A DNA stretch of 64,000 nt from Triangularia verruculosa (taxonomy: Eukaryota > Ascomycota > Sordariomycetes > Sordariales > Podosporaceae), in the NCBI GenBank assembly GCA_033296885.1, contig MU863941.1, positions 124,001-188,000 of the forward strand, in the 5' to 3' direction. The notes beneath the pieces are model-generated. The model worked only from the letters and a program-made list of their open reading frames with translations, had not been told where the DNA came from and did no database searches. The translations under genes were made by a program, and so were the position numbers. Shown here piece by piece: positions 10,869 through 22,010 of the stretch; position 1 is the stretch's first letter; every line of letters begins with the position of its first letter.

Positions 10869-12267
10869 TTAGTTCAAAGGCGAGATAGTAGTGGCCACGC
10901 AGTCTTCCTGTAATGGTTGTTGTGTGATGGGCTCCAGTGCTGGCTCTCTCTTCTCCTCGTGGGTTCCCTTTCTTCGCGCATCTTCAACTTCCGTTGCCAC
11001 ATTCCGTGTACCTTCTGACCTTGCACTCGAGTCTTCCTTTCTCCGTTGAGATAAATCAGGACTGCTAGCATCTTTGACGGCCGGAACCTCTTGAGCTGAC
11101 GAGACAGGAGGGTCGTAAACCACGCCGCCGTCCAATTCATGCACACTCGACAGCCTCGCTGACATGATCTCCACTGGTTGCGGATCTGAGTCTAATTCTC
11201 TAATCGGCGTTGCATCGGCAGCAAGTTCCGACTCGATGTTCCCCTTCTTGCTGTTTTTAGTGAGGGCTGCATCAAGTTCGGGCTTGACGCCGTAGGAAGG
11301 CGATGTTGAGGAGCACTTTTGTTTGCCTTTTCTGACAAAGAGCCAGATCCTGACGAATACCAGAACGATGAAAAATGATACTCCAAGCGCTATTCCAACT
11401 TTGGCTGCAACTGGAAAGGGGGCGTTGGATGGAGTGTTGTCGTTGTCCTTCGACTGAAGTGTCTCATGTGGGCTATAGGCGGATGCCGCTTGATCGAGGT
11501 CCTCTTGTCTCCATAGCAAACGAACGGGTTCCGCCCGAGTGTACACACCCCGGTAATACAATGTTGTTGAGTAAAACGAGGTTCGGCCACTCCGTGGCGC
11601 ACTCGTCGGCTTGACTGTAAATACACCCACATCTTGCTCCACTGAAAGAGTCTCCAAACTCCAGGCTCCGTTATCACTCGTATCACAAACAGGTATCACG
11701 GTAAAATTGTTGATTGCGAGAACTGAAAAGCATCCTGGAGCCCACACCAATTTGACCTCGATGTCATTTAGATTGTAGCCACTTGCACCATGACAAGAGT
11801 GTTAACGCTTGTTTTGCATACCTAGGCGGACTCCTCGCTGAAACTAAAGGTGGTGCAGGAGTGACGTACCTTGGACAACAAACAGCTGCCGTCTCGTCGC
11901 TGAGCATGAAATCGAGTACTGTATTTGGTTGCACGACTGTTGCTGTATACCATCCTTCCGGACAGAATAGACCAGGTGAATAGAAGGCTCGGGCCAAGTC
12001 CATAGACGGCGGTGCAGTGGAAACGCAGTCCTTCCTTGCGGCGCAATCGAACGAATGGGAAAGAACCCTCAATAAACCGTCGTGCGTTATTGTAAATGGA
12101 GGCGTGGACAAAGTCGAACAGTTCGTTGATCTCTGACTGACAGTTGTCAAAGGCCCAAGAATTGATCGCGTTGCAGGTACTACAGTGCTACGGTCGGCCC
12201 GCGGAGGCAATACTCGGGTGTTGGTTTCGGTGGTCTCCCATATTTCGACACTGAATTTGGTCGACAT
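10869..12267 (-). CDS. Single-pass membrane protein, tandem paralog B
   Basis: Two exons (12267-11870, 11781-10869; 88-nt intron) give 436 residues. The splice joins AVCCPS to GYNLNDIEVKLVW, so the family motif CCPSG(Y/F) is built across the intron, in the same codon phase as in A and C. Before it are LGPLTTVSQ, CAARKDC and YSPGLFCPEGWYTAT. After it come VRLLWRQEDLD (compare QLVWRQVDLE in A), a membrane segment (VGIALGVSFFIVLVFVRIWLFV), basic residues, and a charged tail with ELDG. It lies between A and C on the same strand. Function unknown. B has fewer Gly in its membrane helix than A and C, which may reflect divergence in helix packing. Confidence 0.82.
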
Positions 12268-12806
12268 ATCGATAACTAGTTGAAAAGAGTTGGTGTGAGA
12301 TCTGAGGTGGATGGACTGATTAGGTGTAAATGGAAAGGGTAGGGGTCAATCGGGGAGCTCCTTTCCTTTAGGACAGAGACTCGCCCACCTCACCTCATTT
12401 AAACACAGTCTTGACTCTGGCCCGTTGTACAGGTGTAGCCTGATAAAATAGGGCACTATATGCCGCATCACTGATGTTACTTTAGGGTGGAGAGTTGAAT
12501 GTCCACGACTTATTATTTCAGGGAAGTTGTTGTACGCGCAAGGGGCCAGTACAACCGAAGTAGGTAACCAACCCCGAGTCACCCAGGGGAAGTCAGAACG
12601 CCGAGGTCGATATTTTTAAGAGTCGATATCCGGTACCTACCTAGATACGGACAACTCTCGTGACCATACCTAGGTATACTTCAGGATGCTAAGAACCTGA
12701 ATATCCGCGCCAATCATTGCTGTCGCCTTGCGAATCATGGTGCGTGTATTTGAGAAACAGGCGCCTTAACGATTAAGTTTTCCGAGCCTGCCTGCCCGGA
12801 TGAACT
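12268..12806. other. Intergenic, between paralogs B and C
   Basis: No gene. A perfect TACCTAGGTA is at 12667-12676, with a related GGTACCTACCTAG patch around 12632-12645. Confidence 0.5.
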
Positions 12807-14014
12807 TCAAGACCTTGAGCTAGAAAATTTGCCACTATCTACATCCATCACCGGTACCTGACCGTCCCGACGACACAAAGTCCCGGTGTCCAACTCATAC
12901 GTTTCGGGTGACCCGCTCCCAATCCCGCCAGTGTCGGCGCTCAAAAAGGTCGAGGTCAACTCGGTGTTGCTCACGTGCATTTTCACTGGACTGGCAGGGA
13001 GTTCAGGACTACCGGCGGTGGATAGCTCTGCAATATTGTTCCCACTTGCCAGCTCCGACTCAGGGGGCTTGTCCGTCACCTGTGTGCTTTGGGCCACAAC
13101 TGCACCTTTTTGTCTCCTTTTCCGAGCCCACAACCAAACGCCGAGGGCGATAAGAGAAATCAAAACCACGGCCCCGACAACGGCGCCAACTATGATCCCC
13201 GTGCTGTTGATTGGCTGAGAGTTGGTATCTGCTGTTCCGTTGTTGGCTGGGTTGGGTAGATCGGAAGATCTCCACACAAGTTGAATCGCGGGAGCACGAG
13301 TTATCGCCGACGAAACCACCAGTGTTGTACCGACCTCGGGCACAGTCACGTCTTGCCTGCCATAGAGATCCTGTGAAGAGTGTGGGGCATTAGTGGCCCT
13401 GATGACAGCGTGATCTGATGTAGTGGCTACGATCGTGATTTCCTGGCCCATGTGAAGAGTTTGTTCGAGGCTGTAACCTCTAGGATTGCATGTCCAGTAG
13501 GTGAAGATGCCCTCGATCATGGTCGATGCGCAGTAGGGGAGGGCATCCGTGGAAGACCAAACCGTGTAACTGAACGTGAACCCGCTATTGTAGATTGGTG
13601 AGATTAGTGAAAGAGCTCAAATGTTTGACACCAAGGTAGGTCTACAACTTACGACGGGCAGCAAAAGGCGGCGGTTTCATCAGTGGACAGAGCGCGAAGG
13701 ATAGCGATTGCTCGAACGCTGTCGGTCATCCCATGGGCAAGCTTTGTTGCGGTCTCCCATCCCATGGGACAGTAGATCCCAGGTGAGTAATAGTCTCGCC
13801 GAACTGCTGTTGGCATGCTAGGCAGACATGACCTGACGCTGAGGCAGTCACTGCCGTAAGCGTAGCCGATGGTATCGAGGGTGAGGTCCGATGCATCGCT
13901 ATTCCCGGATTGCACGAAGCCGAACCTGCAATTGTGCGATGGAGTGTAAACAGTCGTCAATGGGCCTATGAGCTGTCGACCAGTCGACTCTGACCTTGCC
14001 ACTGGTGTCATCAT
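12807..14014 (-). CDS. Single-pass membrane protein, tandem paralog C
   Basis: Two exons (14014-13653, 13584-12807; 68-nt intron) give 379 residues. IGPLTTVYTPSHNC and YSPGIYCPMGWETA match A and B, and the intron again follows CCPS in phase 2, giving CCPSGFTFSYT. IQLVWRSSDL precedes a membrane segment (GIIVGAVVGAVVLISLIALG) and a basic stop-transfer sequence. The tail has ELDTG. The start is uncertain. The open frame extends to 14056 with no ATG, so I use the ATG pair at 14014/14011, which gives an N-terminus like A's. An extra upstream exon is possible. Confidence 0.78.
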
Positions 14015-15008
14015 CTCTTCCAAACTGCGGCGTTGTACCCGCTCGGATTGTGACAAACATGCTGTCGGGGGAAACAGAGAAGCTTGGGGAGATTTCTCGT
14101 CGCCCGTTCTGGTTCAATGACTGCGTAGGACAGAAGCTTGCACCAACGGTCCACATTGCAACGGGTACAGGCAGGGCTTCACTGACACTGCAGCCAGACG
14201 GCCTATCAAATGGAAAGAAGATGTGGTACGTTCATTTGTCTGGCGGGGCGAGAGAAGCACAACCAAATTGGTAAGCTCGTTTACTTCTCCGTCACCGAGT
14301 CACGAGTCCTCCCCTCAAACTGCCAATCCTCTTGGGTTTAGGAAAGACCAACGGATAGCCACCAGACTATTGCCGGTACAAGGTAACTAAAACTTGAATG
14401 GCATGTGGGATCAAAGCCGTGGCTTGTCCATAGACGGGTCTCGGTTCTGGGTCAGCTCCTAGCGAGTGTGATATGACAGGATTGGATAGGGTACAATAAC
14501 ATGCGGTGAACAAGAGCCTGACAGCCCAACTGGCAACCCCAAATGATAGTTCATAGGTGCATGTATCTGGAGATTTTATACAGCCTTTTGCAGATAGCTG
14601 ATTGGCTCTAACATTCGGTTCCGTGAAAAGGGGCTTCCCGCCATGAGACATGAAAACCGAGCGTGATCTCACTGCCCCGGCTTTCCTGATTGGCGTGAGC
14701 ATCGGCAAGTCACGGGATCTCGTGGAATTGACGCGAAGGAATCAATATTGTGGCGCCTTGGCTTCCAGGCAGAAGCGCGCTGTGCCCAACAAAGACGCGC
14801 CATGCCTTGGCAAAGACCGTGAGCATCATCAGCTTGCCGCAGTCCGGGACAAATATCTTGCCGGGTGTCGATGATGTTCTTGGTCGGCGTATGTATAAGA
14901 GTTAGGAGATTTGCAGGTTCTCCTTTCCGTTACAATTCCGACCACCACCAACCTGAAAAGTCCTCCATCTCGCTTTCACCAGAGAACCCTGAATTCAATC
15001 TATCCAAA
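14015..15008. other. Gene-free stretch, promoters of paralog C and the VOC gene
   Basis: A divergent intergenic region of about 1 kb. No convincing gene on either strand. Short open frames here have no protein character. TATAAG at about 14894 lies 115 bp before the VOC gene start, a possible TATA element. Confidence 0.4.
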
Positions 15009-15494
15009 ATGTCTTCCGAAACCGCTGTCAATAACCCCCCCTCCTTCTTTGTCAACCTCCCGACCTCCGACCTTAAAAAGGCAACCGCTTTCTTCGTAGC
15101 CCTGGACTTCGACCACATCAAACTCTGGTCCGATGACAAGTCGTCAGCTTTCCGTCTCCCAGGGGCCAACTCCCAAGTGTCTCTCATGATTCATGTCCAC
15201 GATCGCTTCAAAACTTTCAACCGCCCAAACACATCCATCGTCAACGCTTTCAATTCAACAGAGGCTCTCTTCTCGTTCATGGCCAAAGATAAGGTTGGCG
15301 TGGATGCGTTCATCCAAAAGGCAGTTGACGCAGGTGGCAAGGCAGATCCGTACATGTTGGAGAACTTTGGACAGGCAGTGGGCATGTATAACCGCAGCTT
15401 CGAGGACTTGGACGGGCATATTTGGGAGGTCTGTTCGATGATTTCGCCTTGTGCTGGAGTTTCACCGGTTGGTGATGACGATGTAGAGGTATGA
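15009..15494 (+). CDS. VOC-superfamily (glyoxalase/bleomycin-resistance-like) protein
   Basis: A single exon of 161 residues with a start context of CAAAATGTC. The fold signature is clear: an opening strand FFVNLPTSDLKKATAFF, a middle strand ending in SLMIHV, a second half with DAFIQKAVDAGGKAD, then the closing YNRSFEDLDGHIWEV, where DLDGHIWEV is the typical metal-ligand-bearing end of this superfamily. Members bind a metal and act as lyases, dioxygenases or drug-binding proteins, or are substrate binders only. The substrate is not predictable. Glu in HIWEV and an upstream His are plausible ligands. Confidence 0.85.
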   Translation: MSSETAVNNPPSFFVNLPTSDLKKATAFFVALDFDHIKLWSDDKSSAFRLPGANSQVSLMIHVHDRFKTFNRPNTSIVNAFNSTEALFSFMAKDKVGVDAFIQKAVDAGGKADPYMLENFGQAVGMYNRSFEDLDGHIWEVCSMISPCAGVSPVGDDDVEV

Positions 15495-16115
15495 CGAGTG
15501 TAGCGCCAGACACAAGAAAAGAGAGGGTGATTGAATATAACAGGAACGAGCCAAGAAGATGATGATCGCTTGGGGGTGGCCGTTGCACAATAGACCGGTA
15601 TCCAGTCAGAACACCAAAGATGCACATTTCACCATGAAACAAAGTGCAACTGAATCCAAGCACAGGGGAGAGATAACTCTATTGTAATGATAATAAGAAT
15701 ATCGCCCCGTGCCCAAGATATTGATGTTGGTGATAAGGATAGAGCTCCCTGCTCAAGTCTCATGATAATGATGATAAGAATGGTGCCCATGTCCAAAATA
15801 ATGATAATAAGAATGTTCCTCCCCGTCTATGCAGACCATTGATAAAAATATTCCCCCAGCGTCGCCCCCGCCCACCACGCCCAAATTAGGTCCGCAAGGG
15901 CCAAACAACCGCCCAACCCCGCCGCCGCACCGAACCACGGGAGATTCTAACTCCAGCCTAATCATTCCATGTCAGTCATGCATGTCAAAGTGAACTGAGA
16001 GACTTTGAGACTTACCAAGAATTGCCAGGGGCAGGGCCAAAAACGTCACCCACCCAGTTACCGCCTGCCGGGCCCGCGCCCACTCTGTCACCTCCGGGGT
16101 GCGTCCGACGCCCAC
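15495..16115. other. Gene-free stretch with ATA/GAT-rich repeats and possible exons
   Basis: Irregular AATGATAATAAGAAT repeats lie at about 15683-15820. On the minus strand, about 16115-16015 can encode VGRTPEVTEWARARQAVTGW followed by a hydrophobic FLALPLAILG, ended by a good GTAAGT donor and continued after ATGATTAG by a few residues. This looks like real coding sequence belonging to the small gene at 16116-16365, but the frame does not join. Confidence 0.45.
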
Positions 16116-16365
16116 CTAGCCCCCCGCCCCCTGCATCATCCCCTGCCTAATACGGATATTCAGTCAGCACTCATCATCAGCAAATGGACTTGTCGGGCCT
16201 TTGAAAGCCTGACAAGGAAGTAGGACAGGTTTGGTGAACTCACTGGTTGGCAGGGTCAGCCGGGGGCAGGCGACACAGGTGGAGGTCCCCGCACGGGCAC
16301 CGGAGGAGGGCGAGCTCGGCGGCGTTGCCGTCGGCGGGCGCGTTCTTTGGGCTTGCGGGCGCCAT
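16116..16365 (-). CDS. Very small protein, annotation uncertain (frame conflict at a G run)
   Basis: Exon 1 is 16365-16244 and begins MAPASPKNAPADGNAAELA, then LLRCPCGDLHLCRLPPADP. A GTGAGT donor and a TATTAG acceptor (intron 16243-16147) give an exon 2 that ends after ten codons in TAG at 16118-16116, for 50 residues. Immediately after this TAG a coding-like frame (TEWARARQAVTGWVTFLALP) begins. It would join only if one or two bases changed in the GGGGGCGGGGGG run before the stop. So the gene may really encode a roughly 90-residue protein with a C-terminal membrane segment. The frame conflict could be a sequencing error in the run, a true frameshift, or alternative splicing at the CTAG. I do not recognise the protein. 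Confidence 0.4.
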
Positions 16366-17375
16366 TTCTTTTTTTAATTTTCGTTTTTGAAATTCTTTTT
16401 TTTTTTCAAAAAGAGAGGATTTATATTGGGAATTGTGTTGGCCAAAAAATCCAAAATTGTGGGTGGTGATGCTCGAGGAAAGGAAATGGAACTTTTGACG
16501 AACTTTCAAATTTGGGATATTTGAATTCGCGCCGGGCACTAGCACAGCAACATGATGGGGACCTGGGTTGGGGCCAAAGGGAACATTCTCGTCGTCTTGC
16601 GTCATCCATCATCATCATCACAAGGGCGGCTGACCACGGATATCAGCCCAGTTCAGTGGTCCTGCCTTTCATAATATGGTAACTGCAAGCTTGCATCTTG
16701 GCTGGGGAAGGTGCGGTTTCTCACTTGGGAAAAATCACCCCAGGAAGGCGGGGCTAAGGTACCTAGGTAAGTGCCGTTTGAGCAGGAGAGCGTTTTGTAG
16801 TTCCCCATTCGAGCAACTGTCACTTTTGGACCGTGTCCATTGAAGGGATTGGGCCGTGATGGGCTGACATGATCAGCTACCCACAAATGGTGAAGGCAAC
16901 AGCAAACGCTGCGACGGGATTAAGGACAGCCATTGTGATGACGTTGATGACGATGCCGCAACAGAATCAGCTCTGACCAATCATGTCGGCCACACTTTGT
17001 GGAGCAGGATGGCATTCACGATATCACGGCAAAAGGCTCTGTGGAGCAGATGACAGGGTGGTATTCTTGACTGTGGGCCAAACAGGTGGATGGAATGCTC
17101 TGGTGGGATATAAATACGGTTATGTACGCTCGTTTGAACCTTTCCTTGCTCTTTTCTTTCTGTTCAGTCAATATCATCAGTTCAATACCTAAAGGGGTGG
17201 ACAATGGCTTAAGATAAAGCGTAAAAAGCCAGATCCTGTGTGCCTCTCCCCCCGGCCCCCCGCTTCCATTTAATTCCACCTCACAAACCTGAATGAATTA
17301 ACTCCGTATCGGCCGAAAAATATGAAATATGGAGTCCTTGCCACTTCAAATATCGAGCTCCATTGCTCCAATCCG
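16366..17375. other. Gene-free stretch with palindrome and dispersed repeat
   Basis: No gene seen. It holds a T-rich tract (16367-16406), a perfect TACCTAGGTA (16760-16769) and one copy of a 27-bp repeat (16971-16997) shared with 23395-23421. Confidence 0.5.
16971..16997 (+). repeat. 27-bp dispersed repeat, copy 1
   Basis: Identical base for base to 23395-23421. It starts CTCTGACCAAT and ends GGCCACACTT. The sequence before it (GATGACGATGCCGC) also resembles that before the other copy, so the pair may be the end of a longer decayed element. It contains CCAAT. Confidence 0.85.
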
Positions 17376-19295
17376 TCAATCTTGCATCCCCGTCGGAATT
17401 TCGACCTCACAATCAGGGGGCGCCGGGCTCCAACACATGAGATCATCATAGGTTCGTATCTCTCTGTCAATCTTGTCGAATATATGGCGGTATCGTTTCT
17501 TATTTCGTCCAAATTCCCAGTTGCCTGAAGGTGTCTTCCCGTTTGGCTGTTCCTCTCCCTTGGTGAATTCTCTGGCAAAGATGTCGTACTGTCTCCTCAA
17601 CGATTGTGCAACACTCTTGCAGTCCCAAACCCATCCTCGAGCATCAAAGTGCCTACTGAACACCGATAGGCTCGTTTGAATGGCGACAGCAGCCTTGAAA
17701 ACATCTTGCTCCGAAGCTACCACTTCCTCCGCACATATCTGCCTCCATTTTCGTCGACCAGCTTTTGTCTTGGGGTTACATCCTTCTCTCCTCATAAGCG
17801 CACGAATCTGACTGTGGGTTTTGCGTTTAAAATCAGAGGTTGTCGAGCAAAGTCGTACCATCATGGAGCTAGCAGTCCACATCCCTTTGGCTTGTGGTCC
17901 CCAGGATTCACCGTCCCAATCCATCGTTCGCTGCCAGAGGTGCGTTGCAAGCGACCATGTGAGTGCATTGTCATGGTAGAGATAGTATGCCGTCGCCATG
18001 TAATTCGTAAGAACGCTTAAGGAACGGTCATCCCGGAGACCGTATTTTTCTTCCGATTCTTGAAGATTCAGCTGGCAGTTGGACAGCAGGCTATGTCTGG
18101 CGGGCATGTTGAGAGCGTTTTGGTCCCAATGTTGATAATAATCCGACAAGGATTTGGTGACAAGATAATGAGTACTGCCCAACCGCGTGGAAAAGACCTT
18201 GATAGTAAAAGAAAATAGAATTCGCAGTATGTGCCACATCTCGATAGCAGCACACTCAGTCAGCCCACCAAGAATGGCACTCAGGCCCGCATTGTGGTTG
18301 AGAATCCGAGGCGCTATAAATGAGTGAAGGGCTTTTATGTATTGCAGGGGGAAAATCCGATCATCGCTGTTTGTACCGAATAGCTGAATTGTTACCCCAC
18401 GAAGGATACGGCAGATGTTCTAGAAGTGTGGTAACATGTATGGGCTGCATTCTACAGGCTTCTCGTCAAATTGGCTGATAATATGATCGGAGATCAGGTC
18501 AGCAACGACCTTTTGTCGTCCCCCGAGTCTGCGCTGTCGTAGGGCCCTTCGTCTCTCCTTGTCCCGTCGCCTTCGTTCTGCTTTGATGGCGATCTGGTCG
18601 TCTTGCGCAGGGCCAGCTCCATCGCGTTGCCCCAAGCAGACTGTTCTATCTTTTGGAGGCGGTTTTGGGAGCTGTTCCTCAGTCAAGTCTTTTCCCCGGA
18701 TGATAGGAAGCATCTGTGAGCGATTGAAGATGTTTTCCCAGGTCTCGTAGACCAGAAACTGTGCCTCGAGCATGTCCGGTGTCACTTCACCTCCGTCAAA
18801 AAAGCCCTTGATGTATTTGTCGGTGGAATAGAGCAATTTCGCAAGGGATTCGTCTGACCCTAATGTAAGCGAGCGTCGAAAGCAGTGAGCTGTCCTCCTC
18901 ATCCACGTCGACATCATAATGTCAACTGCGGCTTCTCGGGCCAGTGACCTTTTGGGCCGTGTTCGCTTTGTTGTGGAAGATGGTGCGCCAATGCTGTTCT
19001 TTTGGAACTCCGGCCATTTCTTCATCTGTCTCTTGAACTGATCAGGTCTACAACCATTTGAATTGTCAGATACAGCACGAAAACGTATCAGCTTCAGCAT
19101 GAAGACCTGCGGGTATACTCACGACGCTTTGAAATTATGAACAACGCCAAGAAGTACCATCGTCAATTCCAGGTTCATCCCCAAATCAAGATAGTAGAGC
19201 TTGAGTCGCGGCTTTATTCGCTCCCATCGGTCTACCATCGTTGTTAAAGCACTGCCATTTTGGTCCTCTCGCCGAGGCATCATGTTGAACGGCAT
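17376..19295 (-). pseudogene. Clr5-domain protein gene interrupted by one in-frame TAG
   Basis: Exon 1 is 19295-19123 and exon 2 is 19047-17376, with a 75-nt intron (GTGAGT...TTGTAG). The junction gives KAS-PDQFKRQMKKW, the end of a Clr5 domain, the fungal N-terminal DNA-binding-like module. A highly basic region rich in RRRRDKERRR lies near residues 230-245. The frame then meets TAG at 18422-18420 (codon 267) and stays open in the same frame for 347 more codons, starting NICRILRGVTIQLFG, to a TGA/TAA-type stop at 17376. Without the TAG the product would be 614 residues; with it, 266. The downstream part is clearly protein-like. Causes could be a nonsense mutation, or TAG-to-TGG correction by A-to-I mRNA editing, known in some Sordariomycetes. 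An intron ending at this TAG is less likely because I see no good donor. Confidence 0.65.
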
Positions 19296-20017
19296 ATTTG
19301 TGAGCAGGGCTCTTTGTCACAAGGCAACCTTGATGTTGAAGCTGCAGAGATTTTGCGGAGTGATGAGCTGTTGCCTGCGATGCTCTCGTTTCTTGTCTTG
19401 AGTATGGACGAGTGGTGGTTCCAGGAGCAGCCCTCGATATATATGCATCATAGCGCCCGGCATCGGAGATCATCGGAGGACGACGAGCAAAGATCATTGA
19501 TTTATTGGCCAGGCTCACCCTTCCATGACAGGACACGAACGTTCAGGCTGCGGCCATAGTTCGTCGGGTGTATAAGACCGCCCCATTTTGGACTCGTGGA
19601 GGGCTCATTACGGTTGTTATTGGTTAGATTCACTAAAGTGCGCAGCTGCCGCCCCACCCCTCCATCACAAACATCGCACCTATTAGAGCTACAGAGGCTT
19701 GCAGAGTCGACATCAGCGATCATTGGCCTGATGGTTGAGTGCCACGCCAGACAAGACCTCTTGACCTTCGATTACTATATGCAAATGCCGTTATCGAATG
19801 TATCAGCTACTTGTGAGCTCAAGATGTCATGACAGGTATCGGGTCCTCACCCTCAAACACTGTAAAGAAATGGCCGTGTTGCGCCTTGGTCTCCGGAGCC
19901 CGATTATAAGGGGCCTGCCACTCCTCCCTTAATTTCTCGTTCTTGAACTCTCCCTACACATATTCACATCCAAACCTACACACACATTGCCTTACTTCAA
20001 CATAATCATCTTTCATC
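19296..20017. other. Gene-free stretch, divergent promoters
   Basis: No gene seen. Near the right end, CCCGATTATAAGGGG (about 19900) followed by a pyrimidine-rich leader resembles a core promoter for the frame starting at 20018. Confidence 0.4.
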
Positions 20018-21694
20018 ATGTCTCCGCAGTCTTCGAGCTTCTGGTTTGGCAGAAGGCCGACAGCTAAGGCTTCGACCAAGACTTCAAAGTCTACGAAGTC
20101 TACGAAGTCCTCCAAGTCCGCTAAGTCCTCCAAGTCTTCTAAGGAGTCCGATGACCCGAAGTCGTCCAAATCATCTGCATCTTCCAAATCTTCCAAATCA
20201 TCTGTGGCCTCTGAATCCTTCAAGATCCGCGAGTCTTCTAGGTCTCCGGATACCACTTTGCCGTCTAAGAACCCTTGCTTTCCAAATTCAACGAAAGCTC
20301 TGAAAGCCCCATAATCCCACACGAAATCCCCATTTATTTGCAACGCGCCCCTGTCAGAAGTTCACCTCGCAAGCTCCCATTCCAGGCTCAAGGATATATC
20401 CGGGCCTTTGGCCAGTCCTGATGTTCTGCCCCTGTATGCTTCTACAGTGGGACCGAGATCAGACAGTCAGGACATGCACGCCTCCCATACACTGACCCCC
20501 TTCCCTCGGCAGGACATCAGCAAACCATCCAGGTCACAACCTTCCCTTTCCCCTGATCTGACAAGGATCTGGGAGGCAATTAGACAGCTACACAACGGCG
20601 CTGTCTATACTATTAGTGTTGTAGAGTTAGATCAGCTCGAGCCGATGCGGCAGATGAGGGACCACGAGATGGAGAGTCACAACCCAGGTACGAAAAGCTC
20701 TTTTAAGGTACTTACCGCCCATGAGGCGGTGCTTCGGGGACTTGTCTGTTAATGTCATCATATCTCTGCTTTCGCAGCCATGTCCAGCCTTACTTTCACG
20801 ACTCCTGCGAGGCTTCAAACAGAACTTGACTGGGTCACCAATCCTAACAGACTGACCGACACCCTGCCAATGAAGTCAAGCGCTTCATCCTTGCGTTCAG
20901 CAGACATGGCCATCAACCTCCTTACATCTGCCACAGTGCGGAGTATTACTTACACCATATCCAAAGCTGTGAGGGAGCTCCTGATCAGGCCCTGCGTGGA
21001 AGGGAGGATCGATGCCTTGGAGATCGGTAGTGAATCGACGTTTTGCAATCATCCTGCCTACCTGTGGGACCACAGACCGGAAGACCTCCGGCCGTACTCC
21101 ATGACACCACGTGAGGGTTGCTACTTCATCCCAGCAGCCGACGCTGAGTACATACCGCCGTCTTTCACACCTGTCGATACATTCTCGCCGACACAGGAAT
21201 AAGAGGCCGAAGTTATGAAGGCACTGTCTGGAGCTATGTTGTCTGGCTCAGCCAAGGCGACTTCCAACCAGACACGAAACGGCGCATTGGATACCACCAC
21301 CGATCGTGAAGAGCGCGACTTGACTTGGTTTGACCTCTTGAAGCCCATCATCACCATCGTCATGCGACTTTTATCTGGGGATGGGCCTGCATCTGTGATC
21401 GGCAGTGCTCAGGCATGGTATTCGTCAGGGGGTATATTCATCAGGGGCATTGCAGGGCTTGTTGTGGGAATGTCTGAAGGTCAGCTTCTGTCTGCAGGTG
21501 CATATGCAGTCGGTGGCCAGGCAATCGGGGGAGCTGTTGTGATCGGCGCCGCTGTTTATTTCATTCCCTGGGGAAGATTCTTCACCTTCATCCGGTACAT
21601 TTTTTCCAACATTTGGAACTCCATCCGCGAGTCAGTACTCTGGATCTGGGAGAAGATCAAGGAGTTGGGCAGCACAGTGCTTTCTTGGGTATAA
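20018..21694 (+). pseudogene. Unrecognised membrane-type protein, frame broken by two TAA codons
   Basis: One continuous frame runs 20018-20687, then a 90-nt intron (GTACGA...TTCGCAG), then 20778-21694. It is interrupted only by TAA at 20312-20314 and TAA at 21200-21202. Segment 1 (98 residues) is almost all Ser and Lys. Segment 2 includes LTRIWEAIRQLHNG and, after the intron, ATVRSITYTISKAVRELL. Segment 3 (159 residues) has a long Gly/Ala-rich hydrophobic stretch (GGIFIRGIAGLVVGM, GAYAVGGQAIGGAVVIGAAV) and ends in aromatic WNSIRESVLWIWEKI. Both stops would be CAA (Gln) after one C-to-T reversal. It could instead be a separate 98-residue gene followed by a pseudogene. I do not recognise the family. 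Confidence 0.5.
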
Positions 21695-22010
21695 CGATGC
21701 TTTTGGAATCGTGAACTTATGAAGGGAGAACAGGGTCCATGATAGCGAGGAACTCATTTGGTTTATGCCATGACCGGGCGTCAACAACGGATACATGAAG
21801 GCTTGCACGATGTTACGACTACCTTACAGCTTTTTAATTTTCTTATTTGTATCGAAATTATATTTCCGATATTTCAGTCAGCCATTGCCACAAATTGTCT
21901 CTTTTGGCAGAATATTTGTTAGCTAGATGTTGGAAATACATGAACTCCGAATATTCTCTAGGTCCTGCTTTCATAGGCCCAGGAGGATCATGGAGTCAAC
22001 TATGCCAATG
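21695..22010. other. Gene-free stretch (convergent 3' ends)
   Basis: The short region between two 3' ends, moderately AT-rich. No feature seen. Confidence 0.4.
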
